Positions 21,628 through 33,102 of a stretch of DNA of 34,199 nucleotides are shown here, in pieces; within the stretch, counting starts at the first letter, position 1; every line of letters begins with the position of its first letter. The stretch is from NCBI GenBank assembly GCA_018398765.1, contig JAHBMJ010004359.1, positions 3,243 to 37,441 of the forward strand. Direction: 5' to 3'. The DNA comes from Chromera velia (Eukaryota > Sar > Chromeraceae). The notes beneath the pieces were generated by a model. It did not search any database, was not told the origin of the DNA, and worked only from the letters and a program-made list of their open reading frames with translations. Both the position numbers and the translations under genes were made by a program.

Positions 21628-22319
21628 TGCAACAGAGTTGACAGAGGAACACAAAGCTGATGCCAGGTTATCAGAATACAATCAGGGTAGACTTTACTGG
21701 CTTCTTTCGTTTAGAGTTCTAAGCTATCAACATTGGACTATCATCACACATCCGATCGCTGCCTTGACCGGCGTCCTGCATCGGAGTCTCCACTCACTGA
21801 CTCTATTGTTTTCTGTTTCCGTGAATCTTTTTATAATAGCGTTTCCAAGATTTTTCAAGGATTTTCAAGGATGCACGTCGGCTACCATCGGCTACCGCGG
21901 CGCGGCTGCAGGCCATGCGGCGGCGCGTTTTTTTTTTTTTTTTTTGCATGAAAAAAAAAAGTGCGAGTCGTGCATGCATGCTTAATTCATGTTCATACAT
22001 GCAGACTGCATGACCGATATACATGCAACCATCCTCGGGGGGAGGAAGAGTGCATTTAACGTACCCCAGTACGTGTTACCCCACTCAGGGCCCACTGTTA
22101 GCTAGCTATAGCTATAGTGTGAGGAAAGTTGTGCTGTCGCGTGCCGGCAGTCGATTGGCAGTGCGTTAGTAGGGAGGCTCAAGGGTGACTTGCTCGATTT
22201 CGGCCAGGGATTCTGCTCAATACGACGACACCATGCAGACATATTGCAACACAGTGCATAGATGCATGTAAATTAACATGTGTGATCCATGAGAAGCGGG
22301 TGAATATATAAGAGGTGAA
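21628..22319. promoter_or_regulatory. Divergent promoter of the FG-GAP and TSP1 genes
   Basis: Once the assembly duplication is collapsed, this is the only DNA between the two divergent start codons. It contains a T18-GCATG-A10 hairpin-forming stretch (about 21928-21960), a short inverted repeat ACGTAC/GTACGT near 22059-22074, GCTAGCTATAGCTATAG near 22101, and TATATAAG close to the TSP1 start codon. Shared promoter function is inferred from orientation. Confidence 0.45.
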
Positions 22320-22740
22320 ATGGTCGGGAATGGTCACCACAGGCACTCTTGCCTGCAAGCTGCAACTGTGTTTTTCCTTTTTCTCGTTGATGCAGCAGTG
22401 GGAATGCGAGATCGAACCGTGAAATCAGAGGAAGAGGATCGAATTTCAATTCCTCCGGACGTGGACACTCAGGTCTTCCAGGTCTGTCACTGCATGCGCA
22501 CACGCTGGTGACTTGAAAAATCAATTTGACGTATGCATGTCCGGCTGGAAGACAGTAGAATTGGGCGGCAAGACATGAGAGAACTCATACATACATGGTC
22601 GGATGCATTCCCATGGAATTCGAACGAAAGGCATGCACGTAAGCACCGACTATATATCCATCAGTCTCTGTGGTTACCCTTTATTGTCTTGAATTCTCCG
22701 GAGGGGGGTTAGGGGCGTTATTCCGATGGTAAAGCGTCTT
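21896..22740. repeat. 845-bp direct repeat, copy A (assembly duplication)
   Basis: Identical to 22742-23586 over the full length, including the T18 and A10 homopolymers. The single N at 22741 separates the two copies. This is what unmerged overlapping contig ends look like. Confidence 0.95.
22320..22481 (+). other. Extra copy of TSP1-gene exon 1 (inside assembly duplication)
   Basis: Exact copy of 23166-23327, the signal-peptide exon of the TSP1 protein, displaced by 846 nt. It is probably an artefact of the duplicated contig end and should not be counted as a separate gene or alternative first exon unless long reads confirm it. Confidence 0.85.
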
Positions 22741-22741
22741 N
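22741..22741. other. Assembly gap (single N)
   Basis: The only ambiguous base in the window, lying exactly between the two identical 845-bp copies. Confidence 0.98.
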
Positions 22742-23586
22742 CGCGGCGCGGCTGCAGGCCATGCGGCGGCGCGTTTTTTTTTTTTTTTTTTGCATGAAAA
22801 AAAAAAGTGCGAGTCGTGCATGCATGCTTAATTCATGTTCATACATGCAGACTGCATGACCGATATACATGCAACCATCCTCGGGGGGAGGAAGAGTGCA
22901 TTTAACGTACCCCAGTACGTGTTACCCCACTCAGGGCCCACTGTTAGCTAGCTATAGCTATAGTGTGAGGAAAGTTGTGCTGTCGCGTGCCGGCAGTCGA
23001 TTGGCAGTGCGTTAGTAGGGAGGCTCAAGGGTGACTTGCTCGATTTCGGCCAGGGATTCTGCTCAATACGACGACACCATGCAGACATATTGCAACACAG
23101 TGCATAGATGCATGTAAATTAACATGTGTGATCCATGAGAAGCGGGTGAATATATAAGAGGTGAAATGGTCGGGAATGGTCACCACAGGCACTCTTGCCT
23201 GCAAGCTGCAACTGTGTTTTTCCTTTTTCTCGTTGATGCAGCAGTGGGAATGCGAGATCGAACCGTGAAATCAGAGGAAGAGGATCGAATTTCAATTCCT
23301 CCGGACGTGGACACTCAGGTCTTCCAGGTCTGTCACTGCATGCGCACACGCTGGTGACTTGAAAAATCAATTTGACGTATGCATGTCCGGCTGGAAGACA
23401 GTAGAATTGGGCGGCAAGACATGAGAGAACTCATACATACATGGTCGGATGCATTCCCATGGAATTCGAACGAAAGGCATGCACGTAAGCACCGACTATA
23501 TATCCATCAGTCTCTGTGGTTACCCTTTATTGTCTTGAATTCTCCGGAGGGGGGTTAGGGGCGTTATTCCGATGGTAAAGCGTCTT
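22742..23586. repeat. 845-bp direct repeat, copy B
   Basis: Second identical copy. It runs directly into intron 1 and exon 2 of the TSP1 gene, so this copy carries the exon 1 used in the gene model. Confidence 0.95.
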
Positions 23587-25760
23587 TGGTCTTTGCGAAA
23601 AGTGGCCTGGACACCGTCCACCATGGTCTTCGCCTGTTTGTGATAGCATGTCAATCTCAGTCATTTAGTAAGTCATTCATTCATTCATCCAATCAGTCAG
23701 TCAATCAGTCTGTCCGTCCGTCTGACTGTCTGGCGTCTTATCTACCCGCAGTGTTTGTTTTTTCGGTTATGCATTCGTTTTTAAAATGAGAAGCTGACAA
23801 GAAACAGAAATAGAAAATGACAACAAATATTGACATTCTTTCAAACTCTTTGTCGGCTTGCTAGCACATCTTTTCGTGCTTTCGATCCTTTTTCTCCCTT
23901 TCCCCCTGCCCTCCCTGCATGAGAGAGAATGAATCTATCTGCAGAGAGGAGAAGGTTCGAACCGCTGGATTGATCTGCATGTTGCTTGGGATATCCCCAC
24001 CTGGCTCTCCGAAGACAATTTTGGAATGCAGTTCCCTCCCCACTTCAACCAGGTGCGTTTGCATGTGAACAACCCAACAAGCATGGTGAGAGGGAGTCAG
24101 GGAAAAACTGGCACTGCAGTACAGAGGTATCGTTTTCTGTCTGCCATGTGTTGTCGAATGATATTCGGGGAAGACGCGCATTCTTCATCCAATCTGTGCA
24201 TCCTTACTGGTACACTGACCTGACTTCGATGAGCATCTTTGTTTTGTGTTTGGTTTTCTCTTCTTTTCTCCTTAATTGTGCAGGTCGAGATTTTGCTTCC
24301 TGATTTTCTTCACTTCTCCTCCGACTCTGAGGGCGGGGGAGGGGGGGCAGAGCGAATCACGGCAGAAGCAAGTCGGAGAATTGCACGTGAGGAGTGCTCG
24401 TTGAATTCCGAGCTCTCTCTTCCTCTGACAGGACGGTTTGTTGGCGGTTCCTCCGCTGTCTGCCGAGAGGACTGTAGGCTCGCTGTGGATGTTCTGCGAA
24501 CCTCTGGACAGGGAGTGGCGGTCAAACGATCTCTAGGCTTCACAATCGGAAAGGAGAAAGGGGAAGGGCAGCAAAACGTTCTCGAGTGCTTCTCAGCAAC
24601 TGTCAACCTCCACAGCATGACGAGAGAGAGAGAGGGGACAGGATCAGGGGCTGGTCTCCAATTTGCACTCGTGACCAGAATGAAAAACGTGAAGACGGGC
24701 CAACTGTCACCGGAAGGTTTCGGTGGAAGTCAGTTCACTGTGTGCCTGTGTGTCGGTGTGCCTGTGCCTGTGTCTGTGTGTGTGTCTGTCTGTGTCTGTC
24801 TGTGTGAGAGAGATATTGATTCTCTGTGTGTGCGTGTGAACTCTCTCTCAATTTCGGTGCAGATTCTGGAACTCTGGAGGTAAAAGCCTTCAAGGAGAAG
24901 CGAGTCTTCGATCCCTTCAGAAAGGCCTCGCACTTTCATTTGATTCTTCACTGGATTGGTGAAATAGAAGGAGGGGAGGCGGATGGGGGGAACGGGGGAT
25001 GGAGACAGGGGCAATCTGCATGGGGAGGAGCAGAAAAGCAAAGTGCACTTCCGTACCATCACCAGGCCTCTCGGATCCTTATGTGGGAGGAGGCAGATGG
25101 TCGGACTCGCTGGTTTTCTATGTTTGTCTGTCTGTGAAGCTGTCTGTGTGGCTGTCTGTGTGTGGGTGCGTTTCTTTGTCCTTCTGTTTTGTCGATCTGT
25201 TTGGCATAATTAGTGCAGTATACAAGAGTCCAGTGTCGTCTCCCGGATTCTCAAAGACCTCACCGTTGCTGCAAGACTCGCCGGTTGCCGGCAGCGGGCT
25301 CTCTACTTCTTCTCACGCCTGCATGTGTCCTTGTGTTTGTTTGAAATGGACTCGCACTTCATTTCCACTGCATCTCCCCTTCTTCGACTGCCTTTGTTGC
25401 TGTGCCCGTCTACAGATCCTGAAGGGGTAGAACGGATCTTCGTGGAGAGTTCTCCAGAAAAAAGAGACGTCTCTGCATCATCAGGGTCGATGGGCACCTC
25501 CCGAGCAGAGGGGAAACGGAAGGCGCCAGAAAGAGAGACGGCAAAAGAGGCAGGCTCGGCACAGTGCCTCTGGAGTGAGTGGGAGCCTGAAGGCAAATGT
25601 TCCGCAGACTGCGACGGTGGGGCAATTCCTTTTGAAAAGACGAGAAAAGGGCGAATGATCATACTCGTTCAGCTTCATCGTTGTCTTTCTGCTTTGCATC
25701 CGGACGCAGTCCGGACACACGCACACACACAGACACAGACACGCAAACACACACGCACAT

Positions 25761-25827
<67 letters not shown>

Positions 25828-28502
25828 GAGAGAGAAAGAGAGAGAGAGAGAGAAAGAGAGAGACTCAAAGTCAGAAAGCACGGGGACTGAAAAGCAAAGT
25901 TGCCTGCCTGCCTGCCTTTTCTCTTTTCTGGCTGTTACAATCTTGATCGGAGCAAGCCAAGCCGAAGTTGATTGAGGGACAGAAAAGAGAGCGAAGCACT
26001 CACTGAAGAATTATGAGGGCGGAATAGGTGCGTTACTGTTTTTTTCCTTTTTTCCATCTCTGAGCTCAGGCGGAATGCGCAGGGTGAGGCGGCGACTTCT
26101 AAAGGGCAATCAGGCATCGTGCGAGGGTCGTCTCTCAGGAACACCTGAGGTACTGCACCAGTGGAGACCGTGTAACCGTCATGAGTGCGGTGAGTGATCT
26201 GTCTTGTCTGTCCATCTGAATAAAATAATACACGGGGTAGCATCAAAACGTTGGGACATCCGAATGAAGATGCATTATTGGGGCGTTCCTTCCTTCTTTT
26301 TGATTTGTGATCTCATGAGATGATGCAATGAAATCGCCCTCCCTCTTCATGAGAAGGAAGGTGGCATTTTAAGGCAACACGACCAGCGGGAAAAACAATT
26401 AATCGAAGGGGTGCGTCTGGTTGGCTTAGTGCTGCTCATTTTTGTCTGGTCAACTGCGTGTGTGCAGATGTAGACTGTGTGTTGGAATCTCGGTGGTCTA
26501 CTATTGTGGCGTGAGTTTATCTATCTTCATGTGTCCCTCCCTTCACCCTTTCTTCCGATCTCCCTCGTGTGATCATTGTGCATTTTTCCTCCACACAACT
26601 CTGAAGACCATTATTTCATTGCCTTTTTTTCCCCTTCCTTCGTTGCTTCAATCTTTCCTCAGTTTCTTCCTTCCTTCCTTCCTTCCGTCTGTCCTTCCTT
26701 CCTCCCTCCCCTCTCTCTTTGGCTCCTTCTTTCACTTAGGATTCATGCAAAATGTGTCGCACACACTTCACCCTGTGCAGAGACAGCAAGCAAAGAACAC
26801 TAACTCACGTGAATTTCCACGCAAATGCAGCTGCTCGACTCTATGTGAGGCAGTCGAAGGTGTGGCAAGTGCAATTGAAGTTCGAAGGGTGGTCGTGCCT
26901 CCCAGAGTCAGTCAGCGAAAGAGTATGTAAACAGGACAGGTTAGTTGCAGCAGATCTTCTTTCTCGTTTGCCTTGTGAGCCCGGCTAATCGAGGTAAGAG
27001 CCAAGGCTGACAGATTCTGTTTACATGCCTGTCAGCATCTTGCTCTCCTAATAAAGGGTAAGTTTCAAGTTCTTTCCCCATGAGCTTTTCTGCTTTCTGT
27101 TTCTTTCCCTTTCTTTCCTTCTTCCTTTCTCTCATTTTCTTTCTGCCCTTTCTGTCGGTACTATTTCTTTTTGGTTCTGCTTGCTGGAGAGCCTCTTCTC
27201 GCATCCCTCCGCTCGTCCTCCTCTCCTATGGCTGTCTCGGAGGTTTGCAGGGAAACGGGCGAAGTTGTACAGAGGTGTATGGAGAGTGGTGGAATGAAAA
27301 TTGGAAGGCTGCTGTGAGGCGGCGTTCCTGTGAAGTAGCTTTTGGAAGGAGCTGTTATGCAAATCGTCTGTCTGCCTGCCTATCTATCTGCCTGCCTGGT
27401 TTATTTAGGAATCGATAAAAAATCGTTCTGTGTCTACAAGCGTGCAGCACGTGCCTCCCTCAGGATGCGCCGTATCTTCTGCTCCCGCCATTTCACAATC
27501 GCCCGTATCCTGCCGAGATAGACTCTAGCTCAGACTGCATGAAGATTTCCTTCCTCTTCTCCCGTACCCTACACGAATCGTTTGAATGCCATTCGTGCGT
27601 CAGTCCGTCCGCAAGCAGAGAAAATGTGTTCCCATTTTGTGGTTTCCTCTCGGTTTTTCCTGCTTCAATCAATGTGTGTGTATTTGTGTATTTTTGTCAG
27701 TGTATTTGTGTGTGTGTGTGTGTGTGTGTGCAGAGCGAGGAGTGCACGGACCGGGACGTCAGTCGGTCGGGTGCATCGTGTGTGTGTGCATTTGTTCTTC
27801 TTTGTACTCCCATTTCCTGCCACCCGGCGTGAAGAACAGAGAACGTCCCCACAAATTTTCTTGCATAGATCCAATCGAACAATCAGTCTGTCACGCCCCT
27901 TTCTTTGATCGGATTCTTCGAAGTGATTTGCATCGAGAAAAAAAAAAGAGGTGCTCAATCAGCTGATCAGACAGACAGAATCAGTCGCCATTCATGATAA
28001 CAGTGGTCTGACTACCGTCAAGCACGATGCATGTGTCTCTGTTTCCGAATGAACCAGTGTATCTAAGCACGCAATGAAATCAATATGCACCACTCCAGTG
28101 AAAAACGCGAACAAAACACGGCATCCGAGGCAGCAATCGTGCTGTGAGATGAGTTGAGCTGCTTCTGCATGGGGATATTTGATTCATGGTTGCTTTTCTC
28201 TTTAAGTTCGATTTACTGGTCATTCATGTCCTCGATGATCTCTGTTTTCGTCTGCTTGCAAGTACAGCCGTTGGATGTCACGAGGGTGGGCATGCGGAGA
28301 GCATCTCTCGCCCTCTCCCTTGGCTGAACTCGTGTCCGATAGACTGTGGTGTGGGGAGAGAAGCACGAGAGGAGGGAGAGGGAGGGGGCACGAGGACACC
28401 GACAAGAAATGTCGTCCGGTGGGTTCGCTGCAAATTGGATGCGTTCCATCTCTCTCTCTCTCTCTCCCCCTCTCTCTTTCTCTCTCTCTCTCCCTCTCTC
28501 TT

Positions 28503-28540
<38 letters not shown>

Positions 28541-28606
28541 TGTCTGTCTGTCTGGTTTTTGTTTTCTTTCTCTGCCGCTCTTTCTCTTTCTCTTTCTCTT
28601 TCTCTG

Positions 28607-28650
<44 letters not shown>

Positions 28651-28701
28651 AACCACACGCACTCCCTCCCTCCCTTCCTTCCTCCCTCCCTCCCCCTCCC
28701 T

Positions 28702-28756
<55 letters not shown>

Positions 28757-29007
28757 CGCGCGCAGGGTTTCTCGCAAAGGAGTCCTTGGAGGCGGCCTCT
28801 GTCCAGCAGAGTTCCCTCCTCTCGTCTCTGAGGGCGCTGTCGAGATCCCGTGCGCACAACGGCCGTGTGGTGGGTTGCTTGTTTCTTATGCCTGCGTGCG
28901 AAATTGTTATTCAGCTCCTTTTGAGGCATGCGGATCTCGGCTCCGAAAGTACACCGGCTGAGTTCAAGATGTCCTTTTCCTCTTCTGCCTGTCAATCGGC
29001 GATTCGA

Positions 29008-29045
<38 letters not shown>

Positions 29046-31934
29046 GTTTTTTTGCCCCGCTGTTTTCCTGTAAGAGCAATCCTCAGGGATGCACCAAATG
29101 ACTTCGAAAATGGATGTGATCACGCAGGCCCCTTGGAGGCGCAAGAAGGCCTGACAGAGGACTTAGAGCTCTACCTCAAGTTTGATGCTGCTCTTATCAA
29201 TGTGGCACAGGTGAGTGAGTGAGTGAGTGAGTGAGTGAGTGAGCGAGTCAGTGGGAAGTACAACAGGAATTCAAAAAAGTGCTGTGAACGTTTACAGCAG
29301 AAGGAGGATTGTAGGATGACAAAGAGAGGGGGAAGCATGAGCATTCAGAAGGGATGTGGAGAACTGAGAGGTCCGAGAGTTTGCGTCATTTCGCAAACCT
29401 CCTTCTTTCCTTCGTTCCTTCTATCCTTCCGCCCCTCTTTCCGTCTTTCCCCCCTTCTGTTTTTCCCCGTTTTTATTATTTCCTGCCGTCGTTTTGCTTG
29501 CTTGTGGGATTTCCTCCCTGCCTCGATCGCTTTCTCTGGACTTTCTTCTTTCGCCTCTCTGTCTCTCGATGATCTCATCTCCCGCTTGAGTGCCCATTTC
29601 CTTCATCTCTCCCCTTCCTGCCGCATCTCCTCCCTCTTTGCCCCCACACCATAGCGGCGTCTTCCCCTCTCTCCGTCCTTCAGATGCGCTTCCAGATGAC
29701 TCCAGACAACATTGCGCCGTCAGAGGGAATCTGCCCACCTGGATTTCTCATGTGAGTATAGTATACTAGGGAGAGGGATGCCTGTCTTGTCTGTTTGGGC
29801 CGGCTAGCTTCTGACTGACGTTTCTCCGTGGTCAACTAGACAGAAAGTATGGCCGTTTCGTCAGTGGGTAAGGTCACCTCAACGAGGCAAAGGGAAAGTT
29901 AATTTACACGAAGTGACCAGAAGAGCAGTGGTGACGGCATCAGCGTCTCTGTCCTCTCCTAAATCTCCTATGCGTTGAAAACGGTCAGTCAACGTTTAAG
30001 TATGTGTTCCCCTCCCAATTCTTTGTTGTTCTGTGAAGACGTTGCCTTACACTCATCCATCTTTCTTTACTCTCTGTGTTCTTCTTTCTGATAATTCTGG
30101 CCACACTTCTCGATTTCTGTGTCGATGCATGAACGTTGGCAAATCCTCCAGAGACAATGGTCTGGGAGGACAAATTCTGTCGTGCGAGGTTGAGGAAGGC
30201 AGACAGGGGGTTCGGATTCTTGTGGACACCCAGGAGGAGGGACACGCGGAGTCTCTTCTTGAGGTTGTGGGGTCGGAAGGAGAAGGGGGCGAGAGGTTGC
30301 AAGGAGAGTCTGGGGGGGAGGATGGGCCTCCACTCCGAACTTTTTGGGTTTCTGTCCAGCCTCCTGGTCTGAAACGGGGTGACTCTCCTCGGTCAGTCAG
30401 TCTTGACGGTTTACTTCTTGGCTTGAATGAAGGGTTTCGTCGCTTTGATACGGTCTCTTTGAGAATTTTCTTCTTTTTTTTTTTTCTTTTTGCATGATCT
30501 CCTTTCGTCCTCCGTGTGCTTTTTGCTGTCCATCTACCTCTGTGTGTCTCTGTCGTTATTTCTCTCTCCCTTCTTTCTTTCCTCCCTCCTCGACCGATTC
30601 TTCCTTCCTGTCTGTGGATTCCGTCCGTTCTCTCTTTCCGCTGAATTCATTCATTGCCTCCTCTTGGGTGGACTTTTTGCTCTTGCAGATCGGTGCGGTT
30701 AGAGGCAAGAGACAGTGATGGGCGAGTACACAGGAGCAATGCGGACGTTCAGACCGGTGTAGGATTTCCTTCGTCTTCTTCTTCTTCTTCTTCTTCTTTT
30801 TCCTCTCTGGAAGGGGACCTGTCCTCAGGCAGTGGGGGGCCGATGGAGGGATCCTCTTTCCTTTCCTCTTCCTCTGCTTCTAACTCGGGTGGGTGGGCCT
30901 GGAGCGCCTTCTGTGGATTTGTTCCGGAGGCGGTCGGGGCGGCCTGTGGACGGTGCAACGATGGGGACGACTTGGCTGCCGTCAGGTGGAACATTGTGCA
31001 GGTGGGTGTGAATGGTCGAGCGACATTCGGAGACCGGCATTTTGTGTGAGGTGAAAGTTTTGTCTCAAGCCGAAGACGCAATTTGGAAGCTGATAAAAGA
31101 GGGCTCATGCGGTTTCCTAGCTTGTCTTGACCTCGATAGGCAAAGGCGGAACAGTGCTGCATCGTACGTGCTCCAATCGGAACCAGATCGGCTCTCTGTG
31201 TCAACGCTCTTTCTTTCGTGTAACTAAATCGTCTTGATTTCCTCCTCTTTTCTGATCTTGAATCACCTTGCTCTCTCTCTCTCTCTGTGTTCTCTTTTCC
31301 CTTCTTCCTTCCTTCCTTCCTTCCTTCCTTCCTTTTTTTCGGTTTTGCCATCCGGTTTTTCTTCTCGATGCGAATGCAGAAGTTTGGGTTGAGTGCGGGA
31401 GTGCTGAACTGCACGGAAAGCTACTGGAGACAAAATTTACAGCGACGAGAGAGACGACAAAGCAGAGCCTGGAGCACAGGAGACGAATCTGAGACTGGGG
31501 CACAAGGTAGAGACTCCCGTCTCGGGTATGGAGATGCTCCTCATCATTCGATGTCAGGGTCAAGGGCGGGGGAAGTTTCAGAAGAAGAGAAAGAACAAAG
31601 AGCCGGAGGCAGCGCCGGTCCCAGAGCGGAGGGCTGGCTCCAGAGAATGTCTCGTTGGAGACACATGGAAGGGTTTCCGAAAAAGAATCCACTTTCAAGA
31701 TACTATGGACCTTGGCCTTGGCGCACACCATCCAGTTTTGTAGGGATGCAGTCCCTCCGTCAAAACACTTTCCAGCGCCAATCTGAGTCTTCGGTTTCCC
31801 AATCTACCCCCCGACAAACAACTCTTCCCCTGAATACAAAGCCCTCAGTCCCGTGGTTCCGGATTCCGGATTCTCCGGAAAAACAAACAGTACGATGCAG
31901 TGAGGTCTGTCCAGGCTTCGAGATTGAAAAATAA
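23166..31934 (+). CDS. Secreted protein with three thrombospondin type-1 repeats (17 exons)
   Basis: Model exons: 23166-23327, 23945-24052, 24284-24716, 24863-25121, 25219-25616, 26070-26189, 26468-26510, 26831-26906, 27251-27334, 27734-27770, 28268-28418, 28766-28869, 29128-29210, 29684-29751, 30152-30391, 30689-31001, 31380-31934. All junctions are in phase; total about 1077 aa ending at TAA. Residues 1-28 look like a signal peptide (core AATVFFLFLVDAA). Residues ~45-430 are an unrecognised region. TSP1-1 (~436-492) has CLWSEWEP with a WxxW C-mannosylation motif, CSADCDGG, RRVRRR and ends PCNRHEC. TSP1-2 (~495-568) has RWSTIVACSTLC and ends SCESEEC. TSP1-3 (~577-658) has PWLNSCPIDCGVG and ends IPCAQRPC. 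A ~420-residue C-terminal region follows, with no transmembrane segment or GPI-type tail visible. TSP1 repeats bind glycans and matrix in animals and occur in alveolate surface and microneme adhesins; an extracellular adhesion role is inferred. Exons 10-11 and the N-terminal exons are the least certain. Confidence 0.82.
25715..25862 (+). repeat. (CA)n-(GA)n microsatellite in the TSP1-1 intron
   Basis: Long CA dinucleotide array with scattered G changes, passing into GA, inside the intron that splits the first TSP1 repeat. Confidence 0.9.
28448..28764 (+). repeat. Large CT/GT/CA/CCCT compound microsatellite
   Basis: Over 300 nt of CT, TG, CA and CCCT/CTTC runs fill almost the whole intron between the two exons of the third TSP1 repeat and end right at the CGCGCAG acceptor. 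Several long open frames cross it on both strands; all are low-complexity shadows. Confidence 0.9.
29011..29043 (+). repeat. (GA)n microsatellite
   Basis: Pure GA run in intron 12 of the TSP1 gene. Confidence 0.9.
29211..29242 (+). repeat. GTGA tetranucleotide array starting at a 5' splice site
   Basis: Exon 13 of the TSP1 gene ends at 29210 with CAG. The intron then begins with about eight GTGA units, so the authentic GTGAGT donor is followed by a ladder of equal donors 4 nt apart. Confidence 0.85.
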
Positions 31935-32370
31935 ACATCGCAGTGACCAAGTGCATATTTCTATTTATAAATGCTAATAGTTTACTAAGTATAGTTATAG
32001 CTAGAGTTACAGTAAAAACAAAACTTGAAAACTTAAAAAAAAAATGTATAAAATATATTCTATCATTGCAATGATGATGACATGCATAATATTAAACTGA
32101 TAAACACTAGATTAAGCCTAAGATAGCCTAAGATCACTTAGATCAAACATACTCAAGCATACCTTCAAGTTTGAAGTTGAAAATTCTTGAAGTGTTTTTA
32201 AAAATTTGATATGCTGTGAAAGAAAAAGTTAAAATTAAGCTTCAAATGTTTTTTTTTCTTTTCTGAGGCTATATCTTAGGCATTGGCTTTAAAAAAAAAG
32301 TGAACGATGCAACGACATATCTTGTTTTTCTTTTAAATCTTAAGTTTTTTTATTTTATTTTACTAGAGTG
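31935..32370. other. Second AT-rich island after the TSP1 gene
   Basis: Directly downstream of the TAA stop. It is AT-rich with A and T homopolymers and repeats of CCTAAGAT (near 32115-32135). The stop overlaps an AATAAA that could act as, but is too early for, a polyadenylation signal. Part of this is probably 3' UTR. A TAGGCTATCTT word near 17850 recurs here in inverted orientation, a weak hint that the two islands are related. Confidence 0.55.
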
Positions 32371-33102
32371 CCACTGTGCCAGGGACCAGGCCTGGAAGGC
32401 CAGGAAGGTACATAGAAGGATCTATGTATACACAAATCTGCAATGTATCCTTGACTCCATCGAAAGCATTTAAAATGGAACCATGCATCCATGCGTAAGT
32501 GCAGGCCTTCGCAAACGCCACAGGCAATCAGTAAGGTCTCTAGGTTCTGAAATTGAACTCCGTGGGATGGATACCTCGCCCGCTGGCTCTCGCGAATCTT
32601 CGGGGAGGAGCATTGGCTCAGCGTGCCTGCATTGGCACTGGCAGCGAATGCCTATAGATAGTAGACTCTGGCAGGGCAGTGTCTGAGCCGACCCTTCGTT
32701 TTTTTTTTTTCACTTCGCGTGTCCTCTTCCTTCCATTCTATTCCATTGAGCACCCAAATCCTTCCGCCTCCCTTCAAAATTCAAATTGCACGCTCATGAG
32801 CACCCATGCAGCGCCACTGCACGACAATGCTTGTTCCCCAATTCCCTTTCCCCTCCAAACAGCCCCACCTCCCCCATGTAATTCCTCACCAGCTCGCACC
32901 AAAAACTGCAATCGCCAAATGCTAAACATTCGAAGTTTGTGCTGAATCTGTCACTCACAAATGGGGTCAGCACCCAAACAAAGGAGCCCATTCAGCGGTT
33001 TCCTGCCAATGAGGGCCCCCATATCGTCAGACAGGCAGACGGACTTCGTGCACACATTCACGCATACTGCAGAGAGCGTTCTGCTTCTGTTCGATAAGCA
33101 CG
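32371..33102. other. Spacer without recognisable gene
   Basis: Composition returns to normal. A palindromic CCAGGCCTGG lies near 32384. No open frame shows a family signature. The left end of the minus-strand ORF begins at 33103, so part may be its 3' UTR. Confidence 0.45.

Noticed and set aside
22320-22481. A second TSP1-family gene or alternative first exon
   Set aside because: It is a base-for-base copy inside the 845-bp duplication around an N, most simply an assembly artefact.
23151-23158. TATATAAG as the TATA box of the TSP1 gene
   Set aside because: It lies only about 8 nt before the ATG at 23166. A start site ~30 nt downstream would remove the signal peptide, which an extracellular TSP1 protein needs; left as unproven.
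23950-23975. GGTTCGAACC, a tRNA T-loop-like sequence (also GGTTCGAACCA near 12560)
   Set aside because: Both lie inside well-supported exons (codons for Gly-Ser-Asn), and no acceptor stem or anticodon arm can be built around them.
28213-29079. Very long frames on both strands across 28.2-29.1 kb
   Set aside because: Driven by CT/GT/CA microsatellites filling a TSP1-gene intron; only the short segments 28268-28418 and 28766-28869 show TSP1 cysteine spacing.
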